Source: UBA7446 sp965656545 (GTDB taxonomy: Bacteria > Bacteroidota > Bacteroidia > Flavobacteriales > Flavobacteriaceae). From it: a stretch of DNA of 64,000 nt. The notes under the pieces are model-generated. The model ran no database searches. It had not been told where the DNA came from and saw nothing but the letters and a program-made list of their open reading frames with translations. The stretch is from positions 255,215-319,214 of the forward strand of contig CBFHKZ010000002.1 in NCBI GenBank assembly GCA_965656545.1, written 5' to 3'. Shown piece by piece: positions 40,237 to 48,863 of the stretch (positions are counted from its first letter, which is position 1; each line of letters begins with the position of its first letter). A program made the translations under genes and the position numbers.

Positions 40237-40311
40237 ATTCCCGAATACTCGGGAATGACATTTTCAAAGGAAACCCCGAGGCAGAGCCTCGAGGAATTCT
40301 TTTCGATTAAA
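40237..40311. repeat. dispersed palindromic intergenic repeat (copy 2)
   Basis: Two hairpins in a row: ATTCCCGA-ATAC-TCGGGAAT (40237-40256), and CGAGGC-AGA-GCCTCG, followed by the 25-base core shared exactly with 10028-10052. A typical intergenic REP-like element. Confidence 0.75.
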
Positions 40312-40363
40312 AAACAAAATGCTTTTTTCATCTCTATAAATGTAAAACAATATTTAATACCAG

Positions 40364-40391
40364 TTGATATTAAATCAAGTTTGTACTTTTA
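40364..40391 (+). promoter_or_regulatory. promoter of acyl-CoA carboxylase gene
   Basis: TTG (40364-40366), 17 bases, then TACTTTTA (40384-40391), one mismatch from TAnnTTTG. The ATG lies 16 bp downstream. Confidence 0.5.
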
Positions 40392-40407
40392 CAGAGATTT
40401 ACACTAC

Positions 40408-42009
40408 ATGAGACCATTTAAATCTGCCATAAAAACAAGCAAAGCGAGTTATAAGGAAAACTATGCCGAGATGGAAAAGCTGGTGTTGGAATTACACCAA
40501 CAGCTAAAAAACAGCCAAACACAAGGCACGGAAGCTTCCATTGCGCGTGCGCGAAAGCGAGGAAAGTTTTTGGCGCGTGAGCGCATTGCCTTATTATTAG
40601 ACAAAGACAGTCCGTTCTTGGAGTTGATGCCCTTGGCAGGTCTTATGCACGAGGGTGGTTTTGGTCCAGGCGGTACGACAGTTGCTGGAATTGGCTATGT
40701 AAACAAACGCTTGTGTTTAATCAATGCAAACTTGGGTACGCGCAAAGGCGGTGCCGTGGACTATGCAACCAGTCTAAAGGTGTTGCGCTTGGGTGAAATC
40801 GCATTAGAAAACAAATTACCTACCATCAATTTGGTAGAAAGCGGTGGTGCCAACCTGCCCGACCAAGATCGTGTATTCAACAACTACGGTGCTTCGTTCA
40901 GAGAAATGTCCAGACGTTCCAAACTGGGCATTCCAACCATATCGGTTGTCTTTGGCAATGCTACAGCTGGCGGTGCCTATGTCCCCGGCATGTCTGACTA
41001 TACCATCATGCAAAAAGATGCTGCAAAAGTATTTTTGGCAGGGCCTCCCCTAGTGAAAATGGCCACCAACGAAATTGCCAAGGACGAAGAACTTGGCGGA
41101 GCCACGATGCACAGCCGTATTTCGGGAGTTGCAGACTTTTTAGCCGAGGACGAGCAAGATGCCATCAGCATTGCAAGAGACGTGGTCAAAACCTTGAAAC
41201 CCGCAAAACCCTACGCGGCGCCACACAAACCCGTTGTGCCACCGCGATACAGTGCAGATGAACTATTGGGTATCGTGCCTGCAAACCTCAAAAGAGCCAT
41301 AGACATCAGAGAAGTATTGATCCGCATTGTGGACAATTCTGAGTTTACCGAGTTTAAAACCAACTATGGCGTTACCATGGTATGCTGTTGGGCCAACATC
41401 AACGGCTATCCCGTAGGCATCATTGCCAACAACGGTGTTATTTTTGCCGAGTCGGCACAAAAAGCCACGCAGTTTATCCAACTGGCAAACAAATCCAACA
41501 CCCCATTATTGTTTGTTCACAATACCACTGGTTTTATGGTGGGCAAACAATATGAGCAAAAAGGCATGATTAACAGTGGTGCGCAACTGATACATGCCGT
41601 TTCAGGCAGCACCGTACCGCACATCAGCTTGTTGATTGGCAATTCCTATGGCGCTGGAAACTACGCCATGTGCGGACGCTCGTTTCAACCCCGCTTTTTA
41701 TTCTCCTACCCCAATGTGCAATCTGGTGTAATGGGTGCAGCGCAATTATCAGGCGTGATGGAAATTGTGAGACGTCAGTCTGCGGCATCGCTTAATAAAA
41801 AAGTGGATGAAAAAGCACTAAAAAAAGCCAAAGATGCCATGTATCAAGACGCCCAGCAAAAGGCGAGCGTATGGCATGCTACTTCAGAACTTTGGGACGA
41901 CGGCGTGATTGATCCACGGGATACACGCAAACACCTAAGCCTGTGTTTGGCTACCGTCTACAACGACAACATCGAGGGCAGTGATGCCTTTGGCGTGTTT
42001 CGGATGTAA
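40408..42009 (+). CDS. acyl-CoA carboxylase, carboxyltransferase (beta) subunit
   Basis: From ATG at 40408 the protein is 533 residues. A long open frame upstream to 40255 passes through the repeat and promoter and is rejected. It shows the two crotonase-like halves of biotin-dependent carboxyltransferases: RERIALLLDKDSPFLEL, then VESGGANLPDQ, VFGNATAGGAYVPGMSDY and a second half with FVHNTTGFMVGKQYEQKG and GNSYGAGNYAMCGRSFQPRF. The DQDRVFNNYG region resembles methylcrotonyl-CoA and propionyl-CoA carboxylases; the two cannot be separated by eye. No biotin subunit is adjacent. Confidence 0.92.
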   Translation: MRPFKSAIKTSKASYKENYAEMEKLVLELHQQLKNSQTQGTEASIARARKRGKFLARERIALLLDKDSPFLELMPLAGLMHEGGFGPGGTTVAGIGYVNKRLCLINANLGTRKGGAVDYATSLKVLRLGEIALENKLPTINLVESGGANLPDQDRVFNNYGASFREMSRRSKLGIPTISVVFGNATAGGAYVPGMSDYTIMQKDAAKVFLAGPPLVKMATNEIAKDEELGGATMHSRISGVADFLAEDEQDAISIARDVVKTLKPAKPYAAPHKPVVPPRYSADELLGIVPANLKRAIDIREVLIRIVDNSEFTEFKTNYGVTMVCCWANINGYPVGIIANNGVIFAESAQKATQFIQLANKSNTPLLFVHNTTGFMVGKQYEQKGMINSGAQLIHAVSGSTVPHISLLIGNSYGAGNYAMCGRSFQPRFLFSYPNVQSGVMGAAQLSGVMEIVRRQSAASLNKKVDEKALKKAKDAMYQDAQQKASVWHATSELWDDGVIDPRDTRKHLSLCLATVYNDNIEGSDAFGVFRM

Positions 42010-42010
42010 T

Positions 42011-43132
42011 TTACGCTAACGCTTTTTGGTACATTTCCTCGTATGCTGGAACAATTTGGTGCACGTCAAAGCGACATGCATACGTATAAGCTTGGTGCTT
42101 AAACAAGGCTAGTTTCTCCTTGTCAGACAAGAGTTCTACAGCGTGTTTTGCCATGGCATCCACATCGCCAACAGCAGTTAGATAACCTGTTTCTCCGTGA
42201 ATGTTTACTTCCGGCAATCCACCCGTGTTGGTGGAAATTACAGGTGTGGCAGCGGCCATGGCTTCCAAAGCAGCCAATCCAAAACTTTCGGTTTGCGAGG
42301 GCAACAATAACAGGTCAGAGTAGCATAAAATCTTACTCACCTCGTTTGTCTTTCCATAAAAAACAACATCCGCCCAAACATCCAACTCACGGCAGCGGTT
42401 TTCAGCAGTCAAGCGGTCTGGACCATCGCCCACCATCATCAGTTTGGCAGGCATATGCTCCCGCACTTTTGCAAAGGTTTCAATGACATCTAGCACACGT
42501 TTTACAGGTCTAAAATTACTTACATGCGTAAGTATGACCTCATCTGCAGCAGCAACGGTTTCACGATCACAATTCACGCGAATGTTTTCGTAGCGCGATA
42601 TGTTGATAAAATTGGGCACCACATGAATTTCTTTGTGCACATCAAACAAACTAAAAGTATCGCTGCGCAAATCTTTGGAAACAGCTGTTACCACATCTGA
42701 ATTATTGATGCTAAAGGTAACAGCAGGTTTGTAAAACGGATGGCTTCCCACCAAGGTAATATCCGAACCGTGAAGGGTGGTCACCAACGGAATGTCAATA
42801 CCGTTTTCTCTAAGCATTTGCTTGGCCATATAGGCAGCATAGGCGTGTGGAATGGCATAGTGCACATGCAGCAGCTCTATCTCATGCAACTTCACCATTT
42901 CTACGAGCATACTAGAAAGTGCTAATTCATAGGGTTGAAAATGAAACAGCGGATAGCGTGGTACATGAACCTCATGAAAGTGAATATTACCTGCAAGAGA
43001 CTGTAAACGCACCGGCTGTTTATAGCTTACAAAATGCACCTCGTGACCCCTTTCGGCCAAAGAGATGCCCAATTCGGTAGCCACTACCCCACTACCACCA
43101 TAGGTTGGGTAACAAACAATCGCTATTTTCAT
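42011..43132 (-). CDS. bshA: N-acetyl-alpha-D-glucosaminyl L-malate synthase
   Basis: The first step of bacillithiol synthesis: UDP-GlcNAc plus L-malate. 373 residues, GT4 fold: MKIAIVCYPTYGGSGVVATE, then HVHYAIPHAYAAYMAK, TLHGSDITLVG, and SQTESFGLAALEAMAA with the nucleotide-binding EAMAA. This set identifies BshA. It has its own promoter (43178-43208) and stands at the end of a long operon-like run on the same strand. Bacillithiol synthesis fits the phylum. Confidence 0.95.
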   Translation of the reverse strand: MKIAIVCYPTYGGSGVVATELGISLAERGHEVHFVSYKQPVRLQSLAGNIHFHEVHVPRYPLFHFQPYELALSSMLVEMVKLHEIELLHVHYAIPHAYAAYMAKQMLRENGIDIPLVTTLHGSDITLVGSHPFYKPAVTFSINNSDVVTAVSKDLRSDTFSLFDVHKEIHVVPNFINISRYENIRVNCDRETVAAADEVILTHVSNFRPVKRVLDVIETFAKVREHMPAKLMMVGDGPDRLTAENRCRELDVWADVVFYGKTNEVSKILCYSDLLLLPSQTESFGLAALEAMAAATPVISTNTGGLPEVNIHGETGYLTAVGDVDAMAKHAVELLSDKEKLALFKHQAYTYACRFDVHQIVPAYEEMYQKALA

Positions 43133-43177
43133 ATTAAAAATGATTTACAGAACAGGGTTTCCTTAACTAGCATGACA

Positions 43178-43208
43178 CAAAAGTATTGGTAATACTTCGA
43201 AGCGCAAA
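43178..43208 (-). promoter_or_regulatory. bshA promoter (canonical)
   Basis: Minus strand: TTTG (43208-43205), 19 bases, TACTTTTG (43185-43178). Both elements match the Bacteroidota consensus exactly. The ATG is 45 bp downstream. The clearest promoter in the window. Confidence 0.8.
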
Positions 43209-43212
43209 ACAA

Positions 43213-44811
43213 TCAATCAAAAGCTTCTAGGGCAACGGGTAATTTACCCACCGCATCGATTTTTCCAAATAATATTTGGGCTGCAGCCTTAACAAAAGCC
43301 GGCTCTTGTTGGTGTGCCAACAACACACTTGAACAGCTGCTTATATCTGACAACTGTCGCAAGACGTAGGGTTTTGCAAACACCACCACGTGCACATTTT
43401 GGTGTTTTAGCAATTTGGCTAATAGCTTATGTTCATCTGTTGGCAGGTACTGTTTTCGCCAAGGTGTAGCCGTATCTGCATAAATACCCACAACCAAAGT
43501 TTCGTTTGAGCCGATAGCAACTGTTGCATATGGAGATAGCTGACGCACAGCAGCGTATTGGCGTAAAGCGTTTAAAAAGCTATTGTCTTTTTGTTTGCCA
43601 AGGGCAACAAATACCACCTTTGTTTTTGACTCTATGGGGAAAGCCTTACCGCGGTGTGCCAAGACGAGGCTCTGATTGGCTATTTGTTGGACCAAATAGC
43701 GGTCAACAGAAGCAAAAGGCAAGACTTCATAAAAGCCCTTTTTTGTTTGCTTTAAGGCAAGTTGGTGTTTGGCTGCGAGAATTTTCTTGACTGATTTTGC
43801 CAATCGTGCTGCTGTAATAGCGCCAGACAAGTAATGAGATTTTATGTTGGCAATGGAGCTTGATAGGTTTTCGGGAATGAGCAATACATCTGCTCCTGCC
43901 ATAAAGGCCTGTAGTGCAGGTTGGTCAACGCTGTCGGAAATACCCTTCATGTTGAGCGCATCAGTAAAAACAAGTCCCTTAAAACCCATTTTATCTTGCA
44001 GCAAATCGTTTACCACTAAAGAAGATGTCGAAACGGGAATGCTGTCATTTGCAGTCAATGCAGGGACGGCCAAATGTCCCACCATAACGCCTTTAAGTTT
44101 GTTGTCAATCAAATGCTGGAATGGCAACAGGTCTATGCTGTCTAATGCTTTGCTACTGCGGTTGATAAGCGGAAGTGCTATGTGCGAATCTTGTACTGCT
44201 GCACCATGACCGGGAAAGTGTTTGGCAACCGCCCAAACACCTGCTGCCTGTAAGCCTTCCATAAACGCAGCACCCTGTTCCGCTACCTTATGGGGGTCAT
44301 CGCCAAAAGATCGCACGCCAATAATGGGGTTTTTAGATTCGCTATTGACATCCACTACGGGCGCGAAAGTAACATGCACCCCCATGCTACGCTTGCGTGC
44401 ACCCAATCTTTTGCCCAAGGCATAAACCAAATCGCTGTGCGGCAATGCACCTAGGGTCATGGCGTAGGGATAAGCGGGTAGATCTGTTAGGCGCATGGCC
44501 ATGCCCCACTCGGCATCGGCGCCAATAAGCAAGGGAATCGCAGCTTGATTTTGATAGGTACGCGTGTCGCGTAATTGTTGTTTGCTGGTGCCTTTAGAAA
44601 ATAAGACGCCGCCAATGTGTTGTGCTTGTATCTGTTTGCTAGTTGCCATCCTTTTGGAAGTATTCCCATCGGGATAAGCCATGACCATAAAAAGTTGCCC
44701 GATTTTTTGATCGAGGGTCATTTGGGCATAAAGGCTATCTACCCATGCTTGCTGGGATTGTGCGTGCACTAGTGTTGCCGCAAACAAAATCGTGAACAAA
44801 AAGCGAAACAT
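43213..44811 (-). CDS. family 3 glycoside hydrolase, NagZ-like N-acetylhexosaminidase
   Basis: 532 residues. A signal peptide (FRFLFTILFAATLVHAQ) precedes a GH3 domain with KHFPGHG (197-203), the catalytic dyad D208-S-H210, and the nucleophile D284 in VFTDALNMKG. D-S-H is characteristic of beta-N-acetylglucosaminidases that recycle peptidoglycan. The C-terminal ~170 residues form a second GH3-type alpha/beta domain. Being exported, it likely trims GlcNAc from wall or chitin-like sugars. It is in the minus-strand operon, 14 bp after the previous gene. Confidence 0.93.
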   Translation of the reverse strand: MFRFLFTILFAATLVHAQSQQAWVDSLYAQMTLDQKIGQLFMVMAYPDGNTSKRMATSKQIQAQHIGGVLFSKGTSKQQLRDTRTYQNQAAIPLLIGADAEWGMAMRLTDLPAYPYAMTLGALPHSDLVYALGKRLGARKRSMGVHVTFAPVVDVNSESKNPIIGVRSFGDDPHKVAEQGAAFMEGLQAAGVWAVAKHFPGHGAAVQDSHIALPLINRSSKALDSIDLLPFQHLIDNKLKGVMVGHLAVPALTANDSIPVSTSSLVVNDLLQDKMGFKGLVFTDALNMKGISDSVDQPALQAFMAGADVLLIPENLSSSIANIKSHYLSGAITAARLAKSVKKILAAKHQLALKQTKKGFYEVLPFASVDRYLVQQIANQSLVLAHRGKAFPIESKTKVVFVALGKQKDNSFLNALRQYAAVRQLSPYATVAIGSNETLVVGIYADTATPWRKQYLPTDEHKLLAKLLKHQNVHVVVFAKPYVLRQLSDISSCSSVLLAHQQEPAFVKAAAQILFGKIDAVGKLPVALEAFD

Positions 44812-44825
44812 ACCTTAAAGGTAAG

Positions 44826-45308
44826 TTAAAAGTAGCGTGCGTGCCAACTTTGATGGGCAGGGACTTCCCATTGCGTCAAAAACTCTTCCTTGTTTACCAC
44901 CAAATTATTGAAGACGATGGTGTTTTCCGTTACAGCTTTACTTTTGACCATTTTCTTAAAATCCATCAATGGCTTGTAGGTAATGTACTCCCCTTGTTTA
45001 AAGCTGACATTCATCTTGTCCAAAAGCGTAACTCCATAGTTCGCTTCAATTTCTTGAATGATTTTTACCGATGCATCGATAGAACAACCCGTAGCTTCTT
45101 GTTGGCTTTCATCGAGTGCAATAACAATAAAACGGTTATAGGGCATGCTAACCCCAGCGTTTAGGGATGCGCCATGTGCCGTCCATTGGGTTAGAAAGGC
45201 ATGTAATGTTGTGGTGATTTCTTCACACTCCGCTGCAGTAAAAGGGCGACTGGCTGGATAAATCCATACACGTGCTTCATCGGATAATGCGTCAAAGGGT
45301 ACTTGCAT
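44826..45308 (-). CDS. conserved flavobacterial protein of unknown function
   Basis: 160 residues: EARVWIYPASRPFTAAE, then HAFLTQWTAHGASLNAG, YNRFIVIALDES and TGCSIDASVKIIQEIE. I recall such proteins annotated as ABC transporter ATPase, but no Walker motif is present, so I make no functional claim. It has a single-base gap to the preceding Fe-S gene and is probably translated with it. Soluble, no signal peptide. Confidence 0.8.
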   Translation of the reverse strand: MQVPFDALSDEARVWIYPASRPFTAAECEEITTTLHAFLTQWTAHGASLNAGVSMPYNRFIVIALDESQQEATGCSIDASVKIIQEIEANYGVTLLDKMNVSFKQGEYITYKPLMDFKKMVKSKAVTENTIVFNNLVVNKEEFLTQWEVPAHQSWHARYF

Positions 45309-45309
45309 C

Positions 45310-46101
45310 TTATAAGTCTTCGGCTTGTTGGATAAGTTCAGCGATATCCATCACAGCAATGGATCCTTCCTTTTCTTTGTTCTTGACCCCGTCGGTCATC
45401 ATGGTATTACAAAAAGGGCAACCCGCAGCAATAATGTCTGGTTTGGTCTCCAAGGCCTGTTCGGTACGTTCAATATTGATTTCTTTGTTACCCGCTTCTG
45501 CATCTTTGAACATCTGCGCGCCACCGGCACCACAGCAAAGCCCTTTGGACTTGCAACTTTTCATTTCAATCAACTCGCTCTCTAACTTGGCCAAAACATC
45601 TCTAGGCGCTTCGTATTCGTTATTGGCACGTCCCAAATAACAGGGGTCGTGAAAGGTAATCCGCTTGCCTTTGAATTGACCGCCTTCAACCTTAAGCTTT
45701 CCTTCGTCTAGCAATTGTTTTAGGAATTGGGTGTGGTGCACCACTTCATAGTGCCCACCCAAACCTGGATACTCATTCTTTAATGTATTAAAGCAGTGCG
45801 GACAGGCCGTAACTATCTTTTTTACTTCATAGCCATTAAGGACCTCAATGTTGGTCATGGCTTGCATCTGAAACAAAAACTCGTTGCCGGCACGCTTAGC
45901 AGGATCGCCCGTACAACTTTCTTCTGGTCCAAGTACGGCAAAAGAAATTTCGGCTTTTAGCAATAGCTTGACAAAAGCCTTTGTTATTTTCTTTGCGCGG
46001 TCGTCGAAACTTCCAGCACAACCCACCCAAAAAAGCACCTCAGGCTGTTTGCCTTGGGCTGCTAATTCGGCCATGGTTGGTATGTTAGTCGTGTTGTCCA
46101 T
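45310..46101 (-). CDS. (Fe-S)-binding CCG-domain protein, HdrB/LutA-like
   Basis: From ATG at 46101 the protein is 263 residues. Two CCG domains: VGCAGS with ACPHCFN, and HDPCYLGR with GLCCGAGG and AGCPFCN. These hold iron-sulfur or unusual 4Fe4S clusters in heterodisulfide-reductase-like and GlpC-type proteins. With the membrane Fe-S protein at 46534 it probably forms an electron-transfer complex. The start overlaps the 3' end of the HAD gene by 17 bp. Operonic. Confidence 0.9.
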   Translation of the reverse strand: MDNTTNIPTMAELAAQGKQPEVLFWVGCAGSFDDRAKKITKAFVKLLLKAEISFAVLGPEESCTGDPAKRAGNEFLFQMQAMTNIEVLNGYEVKKIVTACPHCFNTLKNEYPGLGGHYEVVHHTQFLKQLLDEGKLKVEGGQFKGKRITFHDPCYLGRANNEYEAPRDVLAKLESELIEMKSCKSKGLCCGAGGAQMFKDAEAGNKEINIERTEQALETKPDIIAAGCPFCNTMMTDGVKNKEKEGSIAVMDIAELIQQAEDL

Positions 46102-46537
46102 CATCAAAAACCTCAATGGTCACTTCTTTTTCAACTAGATCGGTGAATTTACCGTTATAACGTGTTGCCTTAACCAAGTGGTTGTCTACCCAGTGATAGT
46201 TTCCGCCACGAGGCTTGCCCATAAGCAAAGAGTGATATTTAAATCCGTATTTGTTTAACCAGTCTTCGGTTACTTTGCGGTGGTTTTCAGTTCTAGAGGT
46301 GAAAAAACAAATCATATGACCTTCGTCATACCACTTATTCAGGGTTTCCAATGCATCAGGATACAATTCGGCAGTAGCCATACGCTCTGGCTCCTCATTG
46401 GGAATGTCATCACAGATAGTACCATCAATATCGATTAGGTAGTTTTTTACCCCTTCTGGAAGCACCGGACTAATATGCTCCCCGTCTTCTAGTTTTTCTT
46501 GCAATAATTGCTCTACTTCTTCTTTGTTCATGTTCAT
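46085..46537 (-). CDS. HAD-like phosphatase-type protein
   Basis: 150 residues with DIDGTICDDIP (the HAD motif I DxDGT), FFTSRTENHR as motif II and a late DDG. Such proteins are called phosphoheptose isomerase in places, but the motifs are HAD. The substrate is unknown. It sits between the two Fe-S genes: four-base overlap with the upstream one (ATGA at 46534) and 17 bp with the downstream one. M3 at 46531 is an alternative start. Confidence 0.85.
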   Translation of the reverse strand: MNMNKEEVEQLLQEKLEDGEHISPVLPEGVKNYLIDIDGTICDDIPNEEPERMATAELYPDALETLNKWYDEGHMICFFTSRTENHRKVTEDWLNKYGFKYHSLLMGKPRGGNYHWVDNHLVKATRYNGKFTDLVEKEVTIEVFDDGQHD

Positions 46538-47862
46538 ATATTTATTTCTTCACGCCATGCGATACGGTATTGTTGATTAAATGGCCACGGAGCACCGTTG
46601 TTTTCTACGTTGGTCATCATGTTGTTTAATTCTGTTGGTGCTGCCGATTGTTCCATAACAAGATAGCGACGCATATCGGTGATAATGGAAAGTGGATCAA
46701 TGGCGATTGGACAGGCTTCTACACAAGCATTACAAGAAGTACAGGCCCACAGTTCTTCACGGGAAATATAGTTATCCAAGAGGGTATTTGCATTGGGCTG
46801 TTCGCCCTTATTCAAAGCAGTACCTACTTCGGTAAGGCGGTCACGCGTGTCCATCATTATTTTTCTAGGCGAAAGCTTTTTCCCCGTTTGGCTGGCCGGA
46901 CATTCAGCCGTACATCGTCCACATTCGGTACACGAATACGCATTCATCAATTGCACCCAATTTAAATCGGCTACATCAGCAGCGCCAAAAGTGCTGGGAG
47001 CAGCATCGGCAGCAGGTGCAGCATAGGGATCGGCATTGGGGTCTAACATCAGCTTAACTTCATCAGTAACCGCCTGCATATTCGTAAACTGACCCTGTGG
47101 CGTGAGTTTGGCAAACCAAGTATTGGGAAATGCCAAGATGATGTGCAGGTGTTTTGAATAGTATAAATAATTTAAGAAAAGTAAAATACCCGTGATATGC
47201 AGCCACCAAGTAGTGCGTTCTACCGCAACAACCTGAGCGACACTTAATCCATCAAAAAGAGGAAGTATCCACTGACTTACTGGGAAACTACCTGCCGTGA
47301 GGTAATGCGGGTCTTGCGCATTGATCTGCAACCAATAATCAGAAGCGTTCATGGTGAGAAACAAGCCCATAAGCACCACTTCGGCATAGAGAATAATATC
47401 CGCATCCCATTTGGGCCAGCCTTTCATTTCGGCACGCCAAAAACGTTTGATGCGCATCACATTGCGTCGGGTCCAAAACAAGACAACACTCACCAATACC
47501 AGAGCAGCAAACACTTCAAAAGTAGCGATTAGAACGTTGTAGAAATCCCCTAAAAATGGGGCAAAAACACGGTGCGTGCCCAAAAAGCCATCCATGACAA
47601 TTTCAAGTAATTCGATATTGATTACAACAAAGCCTACATAGACAATAACGTGTAACAGGCCAGACAGCGGCTTGCGCACCATTTTGGATTGGCCAAGCGC
47701 AATGCGTGCCATGTGCAACCAACGTTTTTTGGGCTGGTCGTTTCTGTTAGCAGCAGTACCTAATTTTATATTGCGAATAATGCGGCGTATGTTGCGTGTA
47801 AACAAGCCCACTAGGGAAAAGAAAAGTACTCCAAATAATATATTTGACACGTAAGCGCCCAT
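46534..47862 (-). CDS. membrane 4Fe-4S dicluster protein, HdrC/GlpC-like
   Basis: 442 residues. Several transmembrane helices (about 8-22, 70-92, 112-130, 160-172, 220-235) and His residues that could bind haem precede two 4Fe-4S motifs: C311, C314, C317, C321 (CTECGRCTAEC) and C374, C377, C380, C384 (CTSCNACVEAC). An Ala/Asp-rich linker lies at 278-296. It looks like a membrane electron-transfer subunit, partner of 45310. Quinone as electron acceptor is inferred. It starts 4 bp after mlaD. Confidence 0.9.
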   Translation of the reverse strand: MGAYVSNILFGVLFFSLVGLFTRNIRRIIRNIKLGTAANRNDQPKKRWLHMARIALGQSKMVRKPLSGLLHVIVYVGFVVINIELLEIVMDGFLGTHRVFAPFLGDFYNVLIATFEVFAALVLVSVVLFWTRRNVMRIKRFWRAEMKGWPKWDADIILYAEVVLMGLFLTMNASDYWLQINAQDPHYLTAGSFPVSQWILPLFDGLSVAQVVAVERTTWWLHITGILLFLNYLYYSKHLHIILAFPNTWFAKLTPQGQFTNMQAVTDEVKLMLDPNADPYAAPAADAAPSTFGAADVADLNWVQLMNAYSCTECGRCTAECPASQTGKKLSPRKIMMDTRDRLTEVGTALNKGEQPNANTLLDNYISREELWACTSCNACVEACPIAIDPLSIITDMRRYLVMEQSAAPTELNNMMTNVENNGAPWPFNQQYRIAWREEINI

Positions 47863-47865
47863 ATT

Positions 47866-48819
47866 TTACTCTGATTTATCAGGTTTTTCATACGCCTTGT
47901 TCTTTTTGCCAAAGAGCGAAAAGTGGACGTATCTTTTTGGGTTAAGACGCATGTCTTGCAACAGCAGCTGTACTTGTACGTTGGTTTCGTTTAGTGCGTT
48001 TACTAGCGAATCGCTTTGAACGAGTTTTCCTAAGGTTCCTTCGCCTGCACTTACCTTGTTAGTAATGTCAGACAGGTTAATGGCAGAATGCTCAAGCATG
48101 CGTATGGTGGCAGCTAGTGGTGCTTGTTGCAAGGAATCGGTTATAGCAGCAGCATTTTCCGAAGCACGGGCAAGTGCATCAAACGTATTGTTAAGCGCAC
48201 CGTCGGAATCGTTAACAGAGCTGCTAAGTGCATTTGTCAAGGTGGTTAGTGCGGCAGTGGTTTCACTAAACTGATCGATGGATTGGCGCAGCGCCTCTTG
48301 ACGTTCTGCGTCCATGACGTTTTTGAATGAAATCAATACCGAATCGGCATGAACAATCATGCTCTCAATTTTTTCTTGCAATGGCGATAATTTCTCGTTC
48401 ACCAAATCCGTAAGTCCAGGGGCTACAGCAGTCTGGAGGGTATCACCTGACTGTGCCTTGGCAACATCATCAAAAGCGGGAATTATGGCCAAGGCCTTAC
48501 CCCCTATCAAACCAGACTCATAGATTTGCGCAATGCTGTTTTTTGAAAAAGGGAAATCGTTTTCAACTCGAAAAGTGACCAAGATTTTCCCATCAGGATA
48601 CATCAACTTGCTGTTCTCAACGGAGCCTACTTCATATCCGTTAATCGTAACAGGTGTTCCGTTTAGCAGTCCCTCAGTATTGTCATAAACGCCGTAGAAC
48701 AATCGGTCAGAAACAAAAACATCGTTGGATTTGAGATAGCTAAACCCAATAAAAAATAAGCTTATCCCAAAAATGAAGAGCAAGGCTGTTTTTATTTCAT
48801 TAGAAAATTTCAAAATCAA
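47866..48819 (-). CDS. MlaD-type MCE protein
   Basis: 317 residues: an N-terminal anchor (ALLFIFGISLFFIGFSYL), an MCE domain at ~35-115 (VFVSDRLFYGVYDNTEGLLN, then GYEVGSVENSKLM) and a long coiled region with many Ser/Asn/Thr. MlaD proteins form a hexameric ring that moves phospholipids between membranes with an ABC transporter. MlaE/MlaF genes are not in the window. It lies between the amidase and Fe-S genes on the same strand. Confidence 0.92.
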   Translation of the reverse strand: MILKFSNEIKTALLFIFGISLFFIGFSYLKSNDVFVSDRLFYGVYDNTEGLLNGTPVTINGYEVGSVENSKLMYPDGKILVTFRVENDFPFSKNSIAQIYESGLIGGKALAIIPAFDDVAKAQSGDTLQTAVAPGLTDLVNEKLSPLQEKIESMIVHADSVLISFKNVMDAERQEALRQSIDQFSETTAALTTLTNALSSSVNDSDGALNNTFDALARASENAAAITDSLQQAPLAATIRMLEHSAINLSDITNKVSAGEGTLGKLVQSDSLVNALNETNVQVQLLLQDMRLNPKRYVHFSLFGKKNKAYEKPDKSE

Positions 48820-48863
48820 AGTATTTTTTCAAAAATACATAATATTTGTGCAGCTCAACAGGC

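Noticed and set aside
40255..40407. N-terminal extension of the acyl-CoA carboxylase gene
   Set aside because: It runs through the palindromic repeat and the promoter; homologues start near MRPFKSAI.
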